Notes: generated by a model from the sequence alone, not told the origin. A stretch of DNA of 64,000 nucleotides from Anisus vortex (GCA_949126835.1 OX421495.1:17881079-17945078); one strand, 5' to 3'; shown: positions 21,157 through 33,398, counted from the first letter of the stretch. Numbers and translations are program-made.

Positions 21157-21659
21157 GAGTTTTAGATACAAATCGATTCTGTTCCTCATTGAACTAAACT
21201 TCAGCCGAGAGAGTAGAACAATTTTTATGGGGTAACTGAAGATGTCATTAAAACCGGTTATATTACACATTTGAATGTTGCTTACTGTGCATGAGAAAAA
21301 CAATGTTCAATCGGGTTTAAAATCCATTATCCCCCCCCCCTTTCAGCCCCCTCCCCACAAACACATACACGAATCCCCCAGGCAATGTGTGCGTGTGTGT
21401 GTTTGTCCTTATGATGTATAATCATGTGTGACAATTAAGAGGGGAAATTTAATTGCATTAATTTTTTTTATTTATTCTACCATTTAAAGACAAGACTGAT
21501 GAAATAATCTCTAACAAGGAGGGAGGCGTGCTGACGAATGACACAATTTATTATGACATATTGGATTAGAAGCGGATTTGAAAGATAATTGGAAATAACG
21601 TTAGACAACCTGAGGGGCTGTCCATTAATGACGTCACGCTAATTTTAGAACATTTTTAA

Positions 21660-21735
21660 GCCCGTCCTTTAGACCTATTTTACCTTTAGACCTATTTTAC
21701 CTTTTGACCTATTTTACCTTTAGACCTATTATTGA
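21660..21735. repeat. 17 bp tandem repeat
   Basis: TTTAGACCTATTTTACC and close variants occur about four times in succession. Confidence 0.85.
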
Positions 21736-21774
21736 CAATACATCTCGTTCTATTTTTACATAAATAGGACCATC

Positions 21775-22150
21775 TACTTATACATACATAGACTCAAACC
21801 AAGGATTAAAACGTAGGACGCACTGATCTATAAAAAAAATGGATTAGGACCGGAAACCGTATTCCTGAGACAAAAAGCAAATATGCTTTCACTTATCTAT
21901 AAAAGTGTATTTACTAAACACTGACCTGTAAATACATTTCAATGGACTTCCTGACTTCATTTTTATGGCATAACTTTGCTCTAATTAAAGGTGGTTCAGT
22001 CATATAACTCGCTTATTTGTAAAACAAAATGTAGCTTCCGCTAGCCTCACTTTGCATAATATACAAATTTATTACGGAGGCTCTGTCCATTCTTTTTATA
22101 GATCAGAGGTAGGACGCATAAATCTTCTGTAAAGAAGGATCGTCTGTAAC
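21775..22150 (+). repeat. Dispersed repeat interrupted by a MITE
   Basis: Flanks of the MITE match a sequence repeated at 23180-23270, 28297-28345 (minus strand) and 51201-51275, all carrying GAGCGTAGGACGCAATAATC-like cores followed by AGAAGGA. The family is unnamed here. Confidence 0.6.
21823..22108. mobile_element. MITE with CTGATCTATAAA termini
   Basis: The left end CTGATCTATAAAAAAAATGG is mirrored by CCATTCTTTTTATAGATCAG on the right. The 10 bp GTAGGACGCA occurs on both sides (21813-21822 and 22109-22118), consistent with a target duplication of about 9-10 bp. The length is 286 bp with no coding capacity. A collapsed relative lies at 38799-38851. Confidence 0.7.
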
Positions 22151-22210
22151 AGCTAAGATAGATCTAGATCTTTCGCTGGCTTTACCAATTACCTATTATT
22201 GACCTATTAT

Positions 22211-22460
22211 TGGGGGCACGATGACCTAGCGTTCGGCTGGCGTACTGAAGGTTCGAATCCTGGTGCAGGCTAGGATTTTTGTCCCGGGTCTTGAGGATGT
22301 CCCTGAGTCTACCTGACTCTGATAGTTACCTGACCTTAATTGGGGTAAAGTAGAGGCGGCTGTGCATAGTGCTGGCCACACAATCCCCTAGTATGCCGTG
22401 GCCACATAAACTGGTGAACGCTGCTTCACGGGCCCTATGGATCAATTTGGTCCGACGGGA
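22211..22460 (+). mobile_element. tRNA-headed SINE
   Basis: It has GGTTCGAATCCTGGTGCAGG (box B), AGTCTACCTGACTCTGATAG, GGGGTAAAGTAGAGGCGGC and the end TTTGGTCCGACGGG. It belongs to the same family as 19015-19276. The box A half is shortened. Confidence 0.85.
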
Positions 22461-22496
22461 TAATTTTATTATTGACTGTACATCTAGAGATATCTT

Positions 22497-23193
22497 TGTA
22501 TGTCCATGTCCATATCAAATGTCCATGTCCATATCAAATGTCCATGTCCATATCAATGTCCATGTCCATATCAAATGTCCATGTCCAGATCAATGTCCAT
22601 GTCCATATCAAATGTCCATGTCCATATCAAATGTCCATGTCCATATCAATGTCCATGTCCATATCAATGTCCATGTCCATATCAATGTCCATGTCCATAT
22701 CAAATGTCCATGTCCATATCAATGTCCATGTCCATATCAAATGTCCATGTCCATATCAAATGTCCATGTCCATATCAAATGTCCATGTCTATATCAATGT
22801 CCATGTCCATATCAAATGTCCATGTCCATATCAAATGTCCATGTCCATATCAAATGTCCATGTCCATATCAAATGTCCATGTCCATATCAATGTCCATGT
22901 CCATATCAATGTCCATGTCCATATCAATGTCCATGTCCATATCAAATGTCCATGTCCATATCAATGTCCATGTCCATATCAATGTCCATGTCCATATCAA
23001 TGTCCATGTCCATATCAAATGTCCATGTCCATATCAATGTCCATGTCCATATCAAATGTCCATGTCCATATCAAATGTCCATGTCCATATCAAATGTCCA
23101 TGCCCATATCAAATGTCCATGTCCATATCAATGTCCATGTCCATATCAAATGTCCATGTCCATATCAATGTCCATGTCCATATCAAATGTCCA
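22497..23193. repeat. 18/19 bp minisatellite, about 37 copies
   Basis: The unit TGTCCATGTCCATATCA is followed by one or two A bases, so unit length alternates irregularly between 18 and 19 bp. All three forward frames stay open (up to 279 codons), but the predicted proteins are just the repeat read in shifting frames. Confidence 0.97.
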
Positions 23194-23269
23194 TCTACTG
23201 ATACATAAATATAGACTCAACCCACGGATAAGCGTAGGAGGGCAATAATCTACTGTATAGAAGGCTCGC

Positions 23270-24058
23270 CTGAAAGATATAAGAAGAGAAGTTAAAACAT
23301 TAGTTATAGACAAGATTAAATCGCCAAATGAAAACAACAATGTCTTAACGCCGCATAGCTCCCGCCCACCCCACTCCCCCTTCTCCACCTTATATCTTTG
23401 TTTTCTATATTAGCCCTTTCATCAGGTCGGATAATACTCACTGACAGCTACTCAGAACGTACTTTATACATCGCTATACTGGACACCGGGGACAGACTGA
23501 GGTGCTCCAGTAGTCAATGCCATAGTTTCCTAAACTAAATTAGGTTTGCTTCTTGTCCCACTAACCTCCCCCCCCCCCCTCCACCTCCACCACCGTATCG
23601 CTACTTTCCTTTCTCCTATTCATTGTTATTCTTTTCTTTCTATACTAAGTTAAGAATAGATTCGTCAGTTAGAGGAGATTCTATTTTTAGTCATAAAAGT
23701 ACGCGGGGCAGCTTGGCCGCTAATATAAGAGATAAAAAATGCGAAATGATTTGTGGGTGTTGTTGTTTTTTTCTTTATAAATTATTTATCAGGAAAAGTG
23801 TGGCAGGGCCAAAAGTTTCATTCACAAAAAAGGTATCCATATTCTGTTTGACTTTAATAATTATATTATTTTACGTGTTTTTGATGAAATCCTTGTCTCC
23901 CTATATGTTTATATGCCAATGGAGGTAATAGACTATTTTCACCCTAATTCAAGGTATTCACCGAATTCACAGATTTCTCAAAACTTTAAGATGTAACTGT
24001 TCACCCACACCAGGAGTATACAAAATCCTAACTGGCTCTTTTTTACTTTAGGATATTA
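23270..24058. other. Intergenic DNA, nothing recognised
   Basis: A C-run lies near 23571-23579. The frame at 23623-23928 has no known motif. Confidence 0.45.
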
Positions 24059-24139
24059 TTAACCCATACTGTCCCGGGCGCGTATATAGCGGAACTGAAG
24101 GCAGCATAGATAGAAGTAGGTCGGTACGGGAAGGGTTAA
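24059..24139. mobile_element. 81 bp piggyBac-like mini-MITE
   Basis: It is bounded by TTAA on both sides (24059-24062, 24136-24139) with CCC...GGG ends. The terminal inverted repeat is about 15 bp (TTAACCCATACTGTCCC versus the reverse complement of GGTACGGGAAGGGTTAA). The interior GGCGCGTATATAGCGG is shared with 29701-29780. TTAA duplications with CCC ends are typical of piggyBac; the assignment is inferred. Confidence 0.7.
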
Positions 24140-24925
24140 CAAAAGTCACCCATACAAGTAATTCACACATTTCGCTAGTTTTTCTTAACGTTAGGTTGTA
24201 ATTTACCAGTGTCTGACAAACTTAAATTATGTATTTAGCCTAGCTCACTCATATTAGAGTTTGACCAAATTCACCAGTTTCACCCAACTTGAGGCTGTAG
24301 TTCACCAGTTGAATTTACTGCCAGTATGTACGTGTATTCTTCTCCGGATATTAGGGTGTAGTTTAATAGTTTGAACAAATGTCAGAACCAAATTTTCGAA
24401 AAAACATCATTTTCAACCATGGAAGTATATAATGGAACTTACTTATGTTCAAAATTGTTTTATTATAATTTAAAACAAAAATTATGCTAGCAATTTCACT
24501 TTAACTGGTTCACAACTAAGCTCATATTATACTATTTTGTGAATAACATAACCTTTTTGAAAATATAGTCAGCAGCCAGTGGCATGAAAATCAGCGAGTT
24601 CTGGCATTTATTGCCTGAGCATGGCATTTGAGCGTAAGACATCAATTTAGAAGGTGAAACTGAACAAGATGGCAATGTAAGGATATCCTGGCATGTGGCT
24701 CTATGTAAAAAATCGATAAATGTCACCATTTCCTTTTTAGTCTATGGTAGACAACAAGACTAAATTACCTGGTGGTAATATCAATGATTTATTGTTTATG
24801 TCAGAATTAGAACAGTAGAGATGTAGCCGCATACTCAATTTCTAGACATTTTATTTGTGCGTATTATCGAGATTTTTTCAGTTTAATATTTTGGCATTGT
24901 TATTTTTGTTACGTATATGACCTTT
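24140..24925. other. AT-rich intergenic DNA, nothing recognised
   Basis: Several short phrases containing TTCACC recur loosely between 23940 and 24310 (CACCAG, TTCACCAGTT). No frame or family was recognised. Confidence 0.4.
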
Positions 24926-27900
24926 TCTATCAGCACTTATAGACATAGCTATGACCTACTCTATCATTACTTTTACATATGGCTGTGACCTACTCTATCA
25001 TTACTTTTAGTCATGGATATGACCTACTATATCATTACTTTTAGTCATGTCTATGACCTACTCTATCATTACTTTTAGTCATGGCTATGACCTACTCTAT
25101 CATTACTTTTAGTCATGTCTATGACCTACTCTATCATTACTTTTAGTCATGTCTATGACCTACTCTATCATTACTTTTAGTCATGGCTATGACCTACTCT
25201 ATCATTACTTTTAGTCATGTCTATGACCTACTCTATCATTACTTTTAGTCATGGCTATGACCTACTCTATCATTACTTTTAGTCATGGCTATGACCTACT
25301 CTATCATTACTTTTAGTCATGGTTATGACCTACTCTATCATTACTTTTAGTCATGTCTATGACCTACTCTATCATTACTTTTAGTCATGGCTATGACCTA
25401 CTCTATCATTACTTTTAGTCATGTCTATGACCTACTCTATCATTACTTTTAGTCATGTCTATGACCTACTCTATCATTACTTTTAGTCACGGCTTTGACC
25501 TATTCTATCATTACTTTTAGTCATGGCTATGACCTACTCTATCATTACTTTTAGTCATGGGTATGACCTACTCTATCATTACTTTTAGTCATGGCTATGA
25601 CCTACTCTATCATTACTTTTAGTCATGTCTATGACCTACTCTATCATTACTTTTAGTCATGGCTATGACCTACTCTATCATTACTTTTAGTCATGGCTAT
25701 GACCTACTCTATCATTACTTTTAGTCATGTCTATGACCTACTCTATCATTACTTTTAGTCATGTCTATGACCTATTCTATCATTACTTTTAGTCATGGCT
25801 ATGACCTACTCTATCATTACTTTTAGTCATGTCTATGACCTACTCTATCATTACTTTTAGTCATGGCTATGACCTACTCTATCATTACTTTTACTCATGG
25901 CTATGACCTACTCTATCATTACTTTCACTCATGGCTATGACATACTCTATCATTACTTTTACTCATGGCTATGACCTACTCCATAATTTCTTTTAGTCAT
26001 GGCTATGACCTACTCTATCATTACTTTTAGTCATGGCTATGACCTACGTCATAATTTCTTTTAGTCATGGCTATGACCTACTCTATCATTACTTTTAGTC
26101 ATGGCTATGACCTACTCCATAATTTCTTTTAGTCATGGCTATGACCTACTCTATCATTACTTTTAGTCATGGCTATGACCTACTCTATCATTACTTTTAG
26201 TCACGGCTATGACCTATTCTATCATTACTTTTAGTCATGGCTATGACCTACTCTATCATTACTTTTAGTCATGGCTATGACCTACTCTATCATTACTTTT
26301 AGTCATGTCTATGACCTACTATATCATTACTTTTAGTCATGGCTATGACCTATTCTATCATTACTTTTAGTCATGGCTATGACCTACTCTATCATTACTT
26401 TTAGTCATGGCTATGACCTACTATATCATTACTTTTAGTCATGGCTATGACCTACTCTATCATTACTTTTAGTCATGGCTATGACCTACTCTATCATTAC
26501 TTTTAGTCATGTCTATGACCTACTCTATCATTACTTTTAGTCATGGCTATGACCTACTCTATCATTACTTTTAGTCATGGCTATGACCTACTCTGTCATT
26601 ACTTTTAGTCATGGCTATGACCTACTCTATCATTACTTTTAGTCATGTCTATGACCTACTCTATCATTACTTTTAGTCATGGCTATGACCTACTCTATCA
26701 TTACTTTTAGTCATGTCTATGACCTACTCTATCATTACTTTTAGTAATGTCTATGACCTACTCTATCATTACTTTTAGTCACGGCTATGACCTATTCTAT
26801 CATTACTTTTAGTCATGGCTATGACCTACTCTATCATTACTTTTAGTCATGGGTATGACCTACTCTATCATTACTTTTAGTCATGGCTATGACCTACTCT
26901 ATCATTACTTTTAGTCATGTCTATGACCTACAATATCATTACTTTTAGTCATGGCTATGACCTATTCTATCATTACTTTTAGTCATGGCTATGACCTACT
27001 CTATCATTACTTTTAGTCATGGCTATGACCTACTATATCATTACTTTTAGTCATGTCTATGACCTACTCTATCATTACTTTTAGTCATGGCTATGACCTA
27101 CTCTATCATTACTTTTAGTCATGGCTATGACCTACTCTATCATTACTTTTAGTCATGTCTATGACCTACTCTATCATTACTTTTAGTCATGGCTATGACC
27201 TAATCTATCATTACTTTTAGTTTTGGCTATGACCTACTCTATCATTACTTTCACTCATGGCTATGACCTACTCTATCATTACTTTTAGTCATGGCTATGA
27301 CCTACTATATCATTACTTTTAGTCATGGCTATGACCTACTCTATCATTACTTTTAGTCACGGCTATGACCTATTCTATCATTACTTTTAGTCATGGGTAT
27401 GACCTACTCTATCATTACTTTTAGTCATGGCTATGACCTACTCTATCATTACTTTTAGTCATGTCTATGACCTACTATATCATTACTTTCAGTCATGGCT
27501 ATGACCTATTCTATCATTACTTTTAGTCATGGCTATGACCTACTCTATCATTACTTTTACTCATGGCTATGACCTACTCTATCATTACTTTTAGTCATGG
27601 CTATGACCTACTCTATCATTACTTTTACTCATGGCTATGACCTACTCTATCATTACTTTTAGTCATGGCTATGACCTACTCTATCATTACTTTTACTCAT
27701 GGCTATGACCTACTCTATCATTACTTTTAGTCATGGCTATGACCTACTCTATCATTACTTTTAGTCATGGCTATGAACTACTCTATCATTACTTTTACTC
27801 ATGGCTATGACCTACTCTATCATTACTTTCACTCATGGCTATGACATACTCTATCATTACTTTTACTCATGGCTATGACCTACTCTATCATTACTTTTAG
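24926..27900. repeat. 34 bp minisatellite, roughly 87 copies
   Basis: The unit is about AGTCATGGCTATGACC plus TACTCTATCATTACTTTT, at exactly 34 bp spacing. Variants (GTCATGTCTATG, GTCACGGC, CATGGGTATG, CTACTATATC) recur in a patterned way, with landmark variants 578 bp (17 units) apart at 26201, 26779 and 27357. There is no unique spacer between units, so it is not CRISPR-like. Confidence 0.97.
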
Positions 27901-28384
27901 CCTTTGGCACCCTACTTCTCTCTCTCTCTTACTCTATCTAAATTATTATTTAATATCACTCCTGAGTGCACATTAGGCTATCCCTTTTTTTTTTCCAGTT
28001 CTATCTGAATTAAACTACAAAATGAATACCAATTGTCTCAATACAATTGACAAAAAACTATATTGGGACATTTTGTTGACAAGTGGGACATTTTCTTTAA
28101 AACAAATGTAAGACGATTTGAAAGTTCGTAAACAAATAAAAAGCAATTATTGTCCCTGACAAAATCTTTGTTTTACATTAAAACCTTTTTGTAGAGACTC
28201 TTTAATTGAATAGCACAACAAAAGTAATTATAATGTTAAATCGTTTTGCTCAAAGACTTTAAATTATCTTATCTTAAATGTTACAGACATTCCTTTACAA
28301 AAGATTATTGCATCCTACGCTCATCCGTGGTTTGAGGCTAGCATTGCATGTTGATAAGTTGTTTTTTTAAATAATGCTAAGTTA
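27901..28384. other. AT-rich intergenic DNA with a dispersed-repeat scrap
   Basis: The reverse complement of 28297-28345 matches the CCACGGATGAGCGTAGGA-type repeat at 21775 and 51201. Nothing else was recognised. Confidence 0.45.
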
Positions 28385-28480
28385 CTGGTTTTCCTGTTGT
28401 GTTCAGGCATCCCATTCCATGCCCGGATGTAATTCGGGAAGAAAGAGTACTTATTTGCAATTGTTCTTGCATATGGGATA
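28385..28480 (-). pseudogene. LINE C-terminal fragment (Jockey/CR1-like)
   Basis: On the minus strand the sequence reads SFFPNYIRAWNGMPE, closely matching the fragment at 344-529 and the common C-terminal motif of Jockey/CR1-group LINEs. No other part of the element was recognised. Confidence 0.5.
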
Positions 28481-29700
28481 AGTGTTTTTGTCCTTATGTT
28501 TATCTGAGCATTGTAACAGATTTCTATTGTGTTTTATGTATTATTACTACTTTTCTCTTCGCCCTTCTGTCCTCTAGTGTTTCTAGATTTATTGATTAAA
28601 CTATTGACCTTACTCTTGTGCGTTGTGGATTTTGAGTTTATCTTCTATATTACAAACGCATCTTCTGTAAAGAAGATTATTGCGTATGTCTTTGTAGATA
28701 TTATGAAGTAGGCTATCTATTGAAACGTTCGTTTCCTTGCAAAACGTGTCGATATATCTGTGATTTAACCACAAGCTAACACTGAGCAAGTCGGCTTACC
28801 GACGAGAAGCTGCGTGAGTACTGAAACGAAAAACAAAAAACACACACCTCCGTTTTCTTTTGTACTTGTAGTGCCTCCCCCCCCCCCCCGGCCATTACTG
28901 ATGTAAGTAGGTCATTGAGCCGTTAGTTGCGGTCAGCATCATTTGATGACTTCTCATTTCCTTCCCTTCTTAGTGAGCGGCCAGGGGGACCTTTTAAAGA
29001 CATAATTGAGTTTTGGAGGCAGTTTAAACTCGCTGGGGAAGTTTGGGAAAGAGGTGGGGGGGGAGGAAGTGAAAAATAACTCACAAACAATGTGGAGTTT
29101 GGGGGGGGGGGGGGGAAATGATAATGAGAAGAAAACTAGATATATGGCTTTGAATGAAGACAGAACGAAATGAATGGAAATGACTGTTAGAATGTTTAAT
29201 AATAATTTGTTGTAATATCCCATTCTTTTTGGTCGTAATTTAAAAACATATTTTATTTTAACTGATGTATGTTTCGGGAAAACTGTCCGTCTGAAGGCTA
29301 ATTGACTATTTTGCGTCATCCTCTCAAGCTGAAAAGTGGCACTTAGACTTTATGCTGTTAGCAAATATTTTTTTTTCACATTTTCATCCTCCTTTCGCAA
29401 CCTCTAAATAATATTTTCATTATACTTTATGATGCACATTTTAAAATCTTTATTGAGTGCACGTGAATGACACGTTTCCCATTTTTTAAAATTATAGATT
29501 AGTGAAATCATTTAAAGACAAATTAAATTCATTTTTTAAATGCTTTTATTCTTACTATGTATGTGGCAATAGGGCCAAATCATTGGTAGACAAATGCATA
29601 ACAAATCAATGCAGACAGCATAATATATTAACTTTGACGCTCCTCCTGTGTTTGTGTCTTTATATAAATATTTATATTTTCAATACGTTTGTTTTGTTTA
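28481..29700. other. Intergenic DNA with homopolymer runs
   Basis: A C-run lies near 28877-28889 and G-runs near 29055 and 29101-29115. No coding motif is recognised in the frames at 28399-28711, 28954-29319 and 29502-29753. Confidence 0.4.
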
Positions 29701-29780
29701 TTAACCCTTACAGTCCCTGGCGCGTATATAGCGGGACTGAAGATCATAGATAGAAAGTAGGTCGGTACAGGAAGGGTTAA
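29701..29780. mobile_element. 80 bp piggyBac-like mini-MITE, second copy
   Basis: TTAACCCTTACAGTCCC at the left end and GGTACAGGAAGGGTTAA at the right form the inverted repeat with TTAA at both edges. Its interior matches 24059-24139. A partial match (TAGCGGGACTGAA) also occurs near 38418. Confidence 0.7.
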
Positions 29781-30090
29781 CAATTGAAAGCATCATATCA
29801 CTATGAGCATTGCCGTTTTTTTCTGTGATATTTTTATCAGCCTTATTGTAAGCCATTATATCTGTTTTAGTTTCAGGATTTCCAATCAGCAGGTGTCGCT
29901 TCCTCCAGGAACAAAGCCACTGAATATAAATCAGCCAAAACAGAATAGGACAAGTCATTTAGAGTAATTTCAAATAACGGTGAGTTTATAAATAAACCAG
30001 AACAATCGGAATACCATTTCATAAAGACATTTTTTTTTATACGTTTAAGTTTTAATTTATTTATCATATAACGAGGGGGTCTAAATAAGG

Positions 30091-30210
30091 TAAAGGCAAG
30101 GTGGCTAAGCGGCAGCGCATTCGACTGGTGTACAGAAGGTCCTGTATTCAAATCCTGACGAATTCTGTGGTCACATAACTTGGTGAACGATGCTTCTAGA
30201 TCTTACTACT
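30091..30210 (+). mobile_element. tRNA-headed SINE, internally deleted
   Basis: The head AAGGTGGCTAAGCGGCAGCG and a box B variant ATTCAAATCCTG join directly to the 3' part (CTGTGGTCACATAACTTGGT). The central body is missing. Confidence 0.7.
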
Positions 30211-30692
30211 AACTAAATCACATTCGCTTTTCTTTGTTTCTCTTCAAAAGACCAGTTCACAATAAAGATGCTTAGGCCTATAAAAAATATGTGTGCAAAA
30301 ATAAAATTGTGGATGAGGGTTAAATATAGAGTTTAAATACAATTTCAAAGAACAAACAAAAACACGAAACGCAGCATTAAATATACGAACAATAAAATAT
30401 AAATTATTTACAATATTTTTCATGTGCTTTGTGTTTTCAGTGATCTGATACGAGAGTTTATCATGTATATATCATATTTCTTTCATTTGATCTTCAATCC
30501 ATGCGTTTCTATTTTAAGTTCTCATCATTCGATCCAAAAATGGATGTATGCGCCTTTAATAGACGGTTGGATCAAACTCGAACAATGCAAATAAATATGA
30601 AAGAAAAATGTAGGATGCTTCAAAAGAAATCTTTAGTTATTGTTCAGTCTGATAAGGCACTTCCTGGTCCCACGGGTATCGCTCTATATTTC
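30211..30692. other. AT-rich intergenic DNA, nothing recognised
   Basis: The frame at 30501-30704 runs into the MITE end and shows no known motif. Confidence 0.4.
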
Positions 30693-31155
30693 CATAGACT
30701 ATAATATACATGGACCGCTTGCTTTAGTTTTGTATGCTATCATCTTCTTTTTTTTTTGTTGCAATTCCCCATTCTAAATAAAGTAATTGTTATACAAGTT
30801 CCGTTTTATTAAATCGTAATTTTTTTCGACTTTACATGAATACTTGTAGGCCTATTAATTCTTTTGTCATTGACTATAATAAGATGGACCGCCTGCTCTA
30901 TTTTTAGAGCTTATATTCTTTTTCCGTGCGCACACAACACTGATCTATAAATGTTTCCGCTCTGTACAACTTTCGATTTTAATTTTTCATTGAGAAAATC
31001 ATAGCGATTAAATAAAACCGAACTTGTATATCAATAACTTTATTTCCTGTATAGCAATTACGTTATTTAGAATCGGGAATTCCGAACATCAGTGTTTCAA
31101 GTCATCATATAGCAGAAATACTAAAGCAAGCGGTCCATGTATATTATAGTCTATG
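30693..31155. mobile_element. MITE with perfect 35 bp TIRs and 7 bp duplication
   Basis: The left end (30693-30727, starting CATAGACTATAATATACATG) is the exact reverse complement of 31121-31155. ATATTTC flanks both sides (30686-30692, 31156-31162). The length is 463 bp and noncoding. The superfamily is uncertain. Confidence 0.85.
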
Positions 31156-31503
31156 ATATTTCATTGCCTTTTTCAGATTTATGCAATGTTCATTAATGGT
31201 CTTTTCTAGGTACCGTTGCATCCCTTAAGATGAATGCTATGTTCACAATGTCTCGTTTCTAGATCTCGTTTTGTCTCTCACTTCAAATTATTGCACTACA
31301 AATTGCTGACTTCTACGCTTCTACGTTTCCCAAAATGTTTCCGCTGTATACAACTTTCGATTTTAATTTTTCATTGAGAAAATCATATATATCAATAAAA
31401 CGGAAATGCACAGTACAAAATGGAATCGTGAATTCTGAAATGCAGTCATTCGAGTCATCAAATGGCAGAGATATTAAAGCAAGGGGCCCATCTTATTATA
31501 GTC
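30872..31503. mobile_element. Related TIR copy interlaced with the MITE
   Basis: A diverged left end (GACTATAATAAGATGGACC at 30872) lies inside the element at 30693-31155, while its partner (GGCCCATCTTATTATAGTC, ending 31503) lies outside. The interior phrase CAACTTTCGATTTTAATTTT occurs in both halves, near 30967 and 31350. This looks like a rearranged or partly duplicated pair of related elements. Confidence 0.6.
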
Positions 31504-32760
31504 TTTCCAGAAATCTAATAAGGTATTGCTGTCATTTTGCCTCGACTTTCTCTCTCTCTCTCTTTTTCTCTCTCCGTGTCTCTCTTTCTATCATTTTTCT
31601 CTGTTGTTTTTATATTTTATTTTATATTGATCATGGGCCAGAGGTACTTATGAGTTGTTCAGTTGATTGACGAATAATTTGATCACATGTGTTTGATTAT
31701 TGGATTAAGATGTATTAAGTTTCAACCAAACTGTTTGTATCAACGTATGACATAATCCTCTTTGACTGGTTCAAATCAGCTGTGATCAAATTACACGATT
31801 ATTGAGCTTTAAACAAAAATAAGTTATAATTTAACATTTTGTTTTGTGTGTGTGTATGTTTCTTTGCTATCATCTCTACCTTCCACCCCTTAAATTTGAT
31901 ATGTGTAGCAACAAAGTGAAGTGTTATTCAAATGCATAAAATATGTAAAAAAAAATCTAGCTGGAATACTTTTCTTTTAAATCTCGAATATGAAATTTTT
32001 ATATTAGTCTCAATGATTGTGTTATATAATGTTTATAATATTGTAATTTATATTAAATAGTATATTTGTTTAATAAACACATTTTATAGATCAGCGCCCC
32101 CCATCCCGTTTGCATAATTTTAAAAGGTAATACTATTAAAGGATTAGAAGAAAACAAACAACACTAGATGCGATAAAGGGGAAATAATGAGAGAATCGTT
32201 ATAGTAAATTAAAGCATGTTGTTTGCCAGGTAGTTTAATGCTTGCAATATACAAGACGATTATAACACATTATAAAAGAACAACAATATAATTATGATAA
32301 TCTAATGATCATCATGAGACCGTTCTGATCTAGCGCTCCAGAGTAGGCTCCTTTGACCACGTGTTACAAGTGGATTAAGCGACCCGTACAATGTACAGCT
32401 TACTTTATAATTTCTCTTTTTAATGTAAGGTAATCAGAGTAAGGTAAAGCTATCAGAGCTTGATCAAGTTATCCAACTTAAAGAGTTTCTATGCACCAAC
32501 GTACCACCAACGCTGTCTGGTCAAGAAATATGAAATGACTCAGTGTCCACATTATTTATGGCTTCGATGGTCTACGTGTGATTAAAACAGTCAGCAACGT
32601 ACACAAATAATATAGAAATTAAATTTAAATTAGACAAGTTCCATTGTAAACCTTTACAAATATAGATACACGAACGTAATAAAAGCAAAACATATAAATA
32701 ACTATTTCCTTCATTTAACAGCTAAACTGCCTATTTCCCCTCTTTTTACTCCCTTTATTT
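31504..32760. other. AT-rich intergenic DNA, nothing recognised
   Basis: A CT-rich run lies near 31549-31590. No gene or RNA is recognised. Confidence 0.4.
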
Positions 32761-32769
32761 TAAGTTGTA

Positions 32770-33150
32770 TTTTCTGTCTGTCTGCTTGCTTGCTTGGATG
32801 TTTGTTAGCAAAACTTTGCATCGATTTTTCGATTACTTCCCGTCGCCCAATCGAGTTGAAACTTTGGCAGCAGATTTGTCCCGACTAACAATACATTCTA
32901 TCAAATTTTCAGCATCGTAGCCTTTGGAATAGTCACTAATACCTTCGACCAATTTGCGAATCGAAGAAAAAAAACATGGCTGCCTAAACAGGAAGAGACG
33001 GAAGTAAATAAACTTTTCGGATCTGTTCGTTTTTACGAAATAAATAGAATGAAAACGACACAATATAGCTGAAACAAAGCTAGAACAAAAAAAAGGATGC
33101 GCAAAATTTTAGTGTGAAAATTCATAAGGTATGATATCACTTATATTTAT
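32770..33150 (+). repeat. Dispersed repeat, copy 1
   Basis: It contains CTGTCTGTCTGCTTGC, AAAACTTTGCATCGATTTTT, a GAGTTGAAACTTTGG phrase and AATTTTAGTGTGAAAA with GGTATGATATCACTTATATT. The same order appears in reverse complement at 62040-62500. No coding capacity is seen. Confidence 0.75.
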
Positions 33151-33398
33151 TTTAATCTATCAAAATATAAATGAAATATAAACTTAGTTAACAAAGATAG
33201 GGAGTATAATAAAAACTTCTTTTTTATGGGTTAGTTTATTAATCTTTCTAATAACAAAACGTATTGTTAAAGGTTTCCATACGCTTTACGTTTAACAAAG
33301 GAAACTATTTTTTATAAAAGTTTCTCGACACTTATATTTATTTAATAACATTAAAAACATTAGAGGAATATATTAGTACTTTTTTTTACCACCTGAGA

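Noticed and set aside
21823..22108. Tc1/mariner MITE assignment
   Set aside because: No TA duplication at the ends; the flanking repeat is about 10 bp instead.
22369..23248. Proteins of 233-279 residues
   Set aside because: They are the 18/19 bp minisatellite read in three frames.
24926..27900. CRISPR-like array
   Set aside because: Units are contiguous 34 bp repeats without unique spacers, in eukaryotic-looking DNA.
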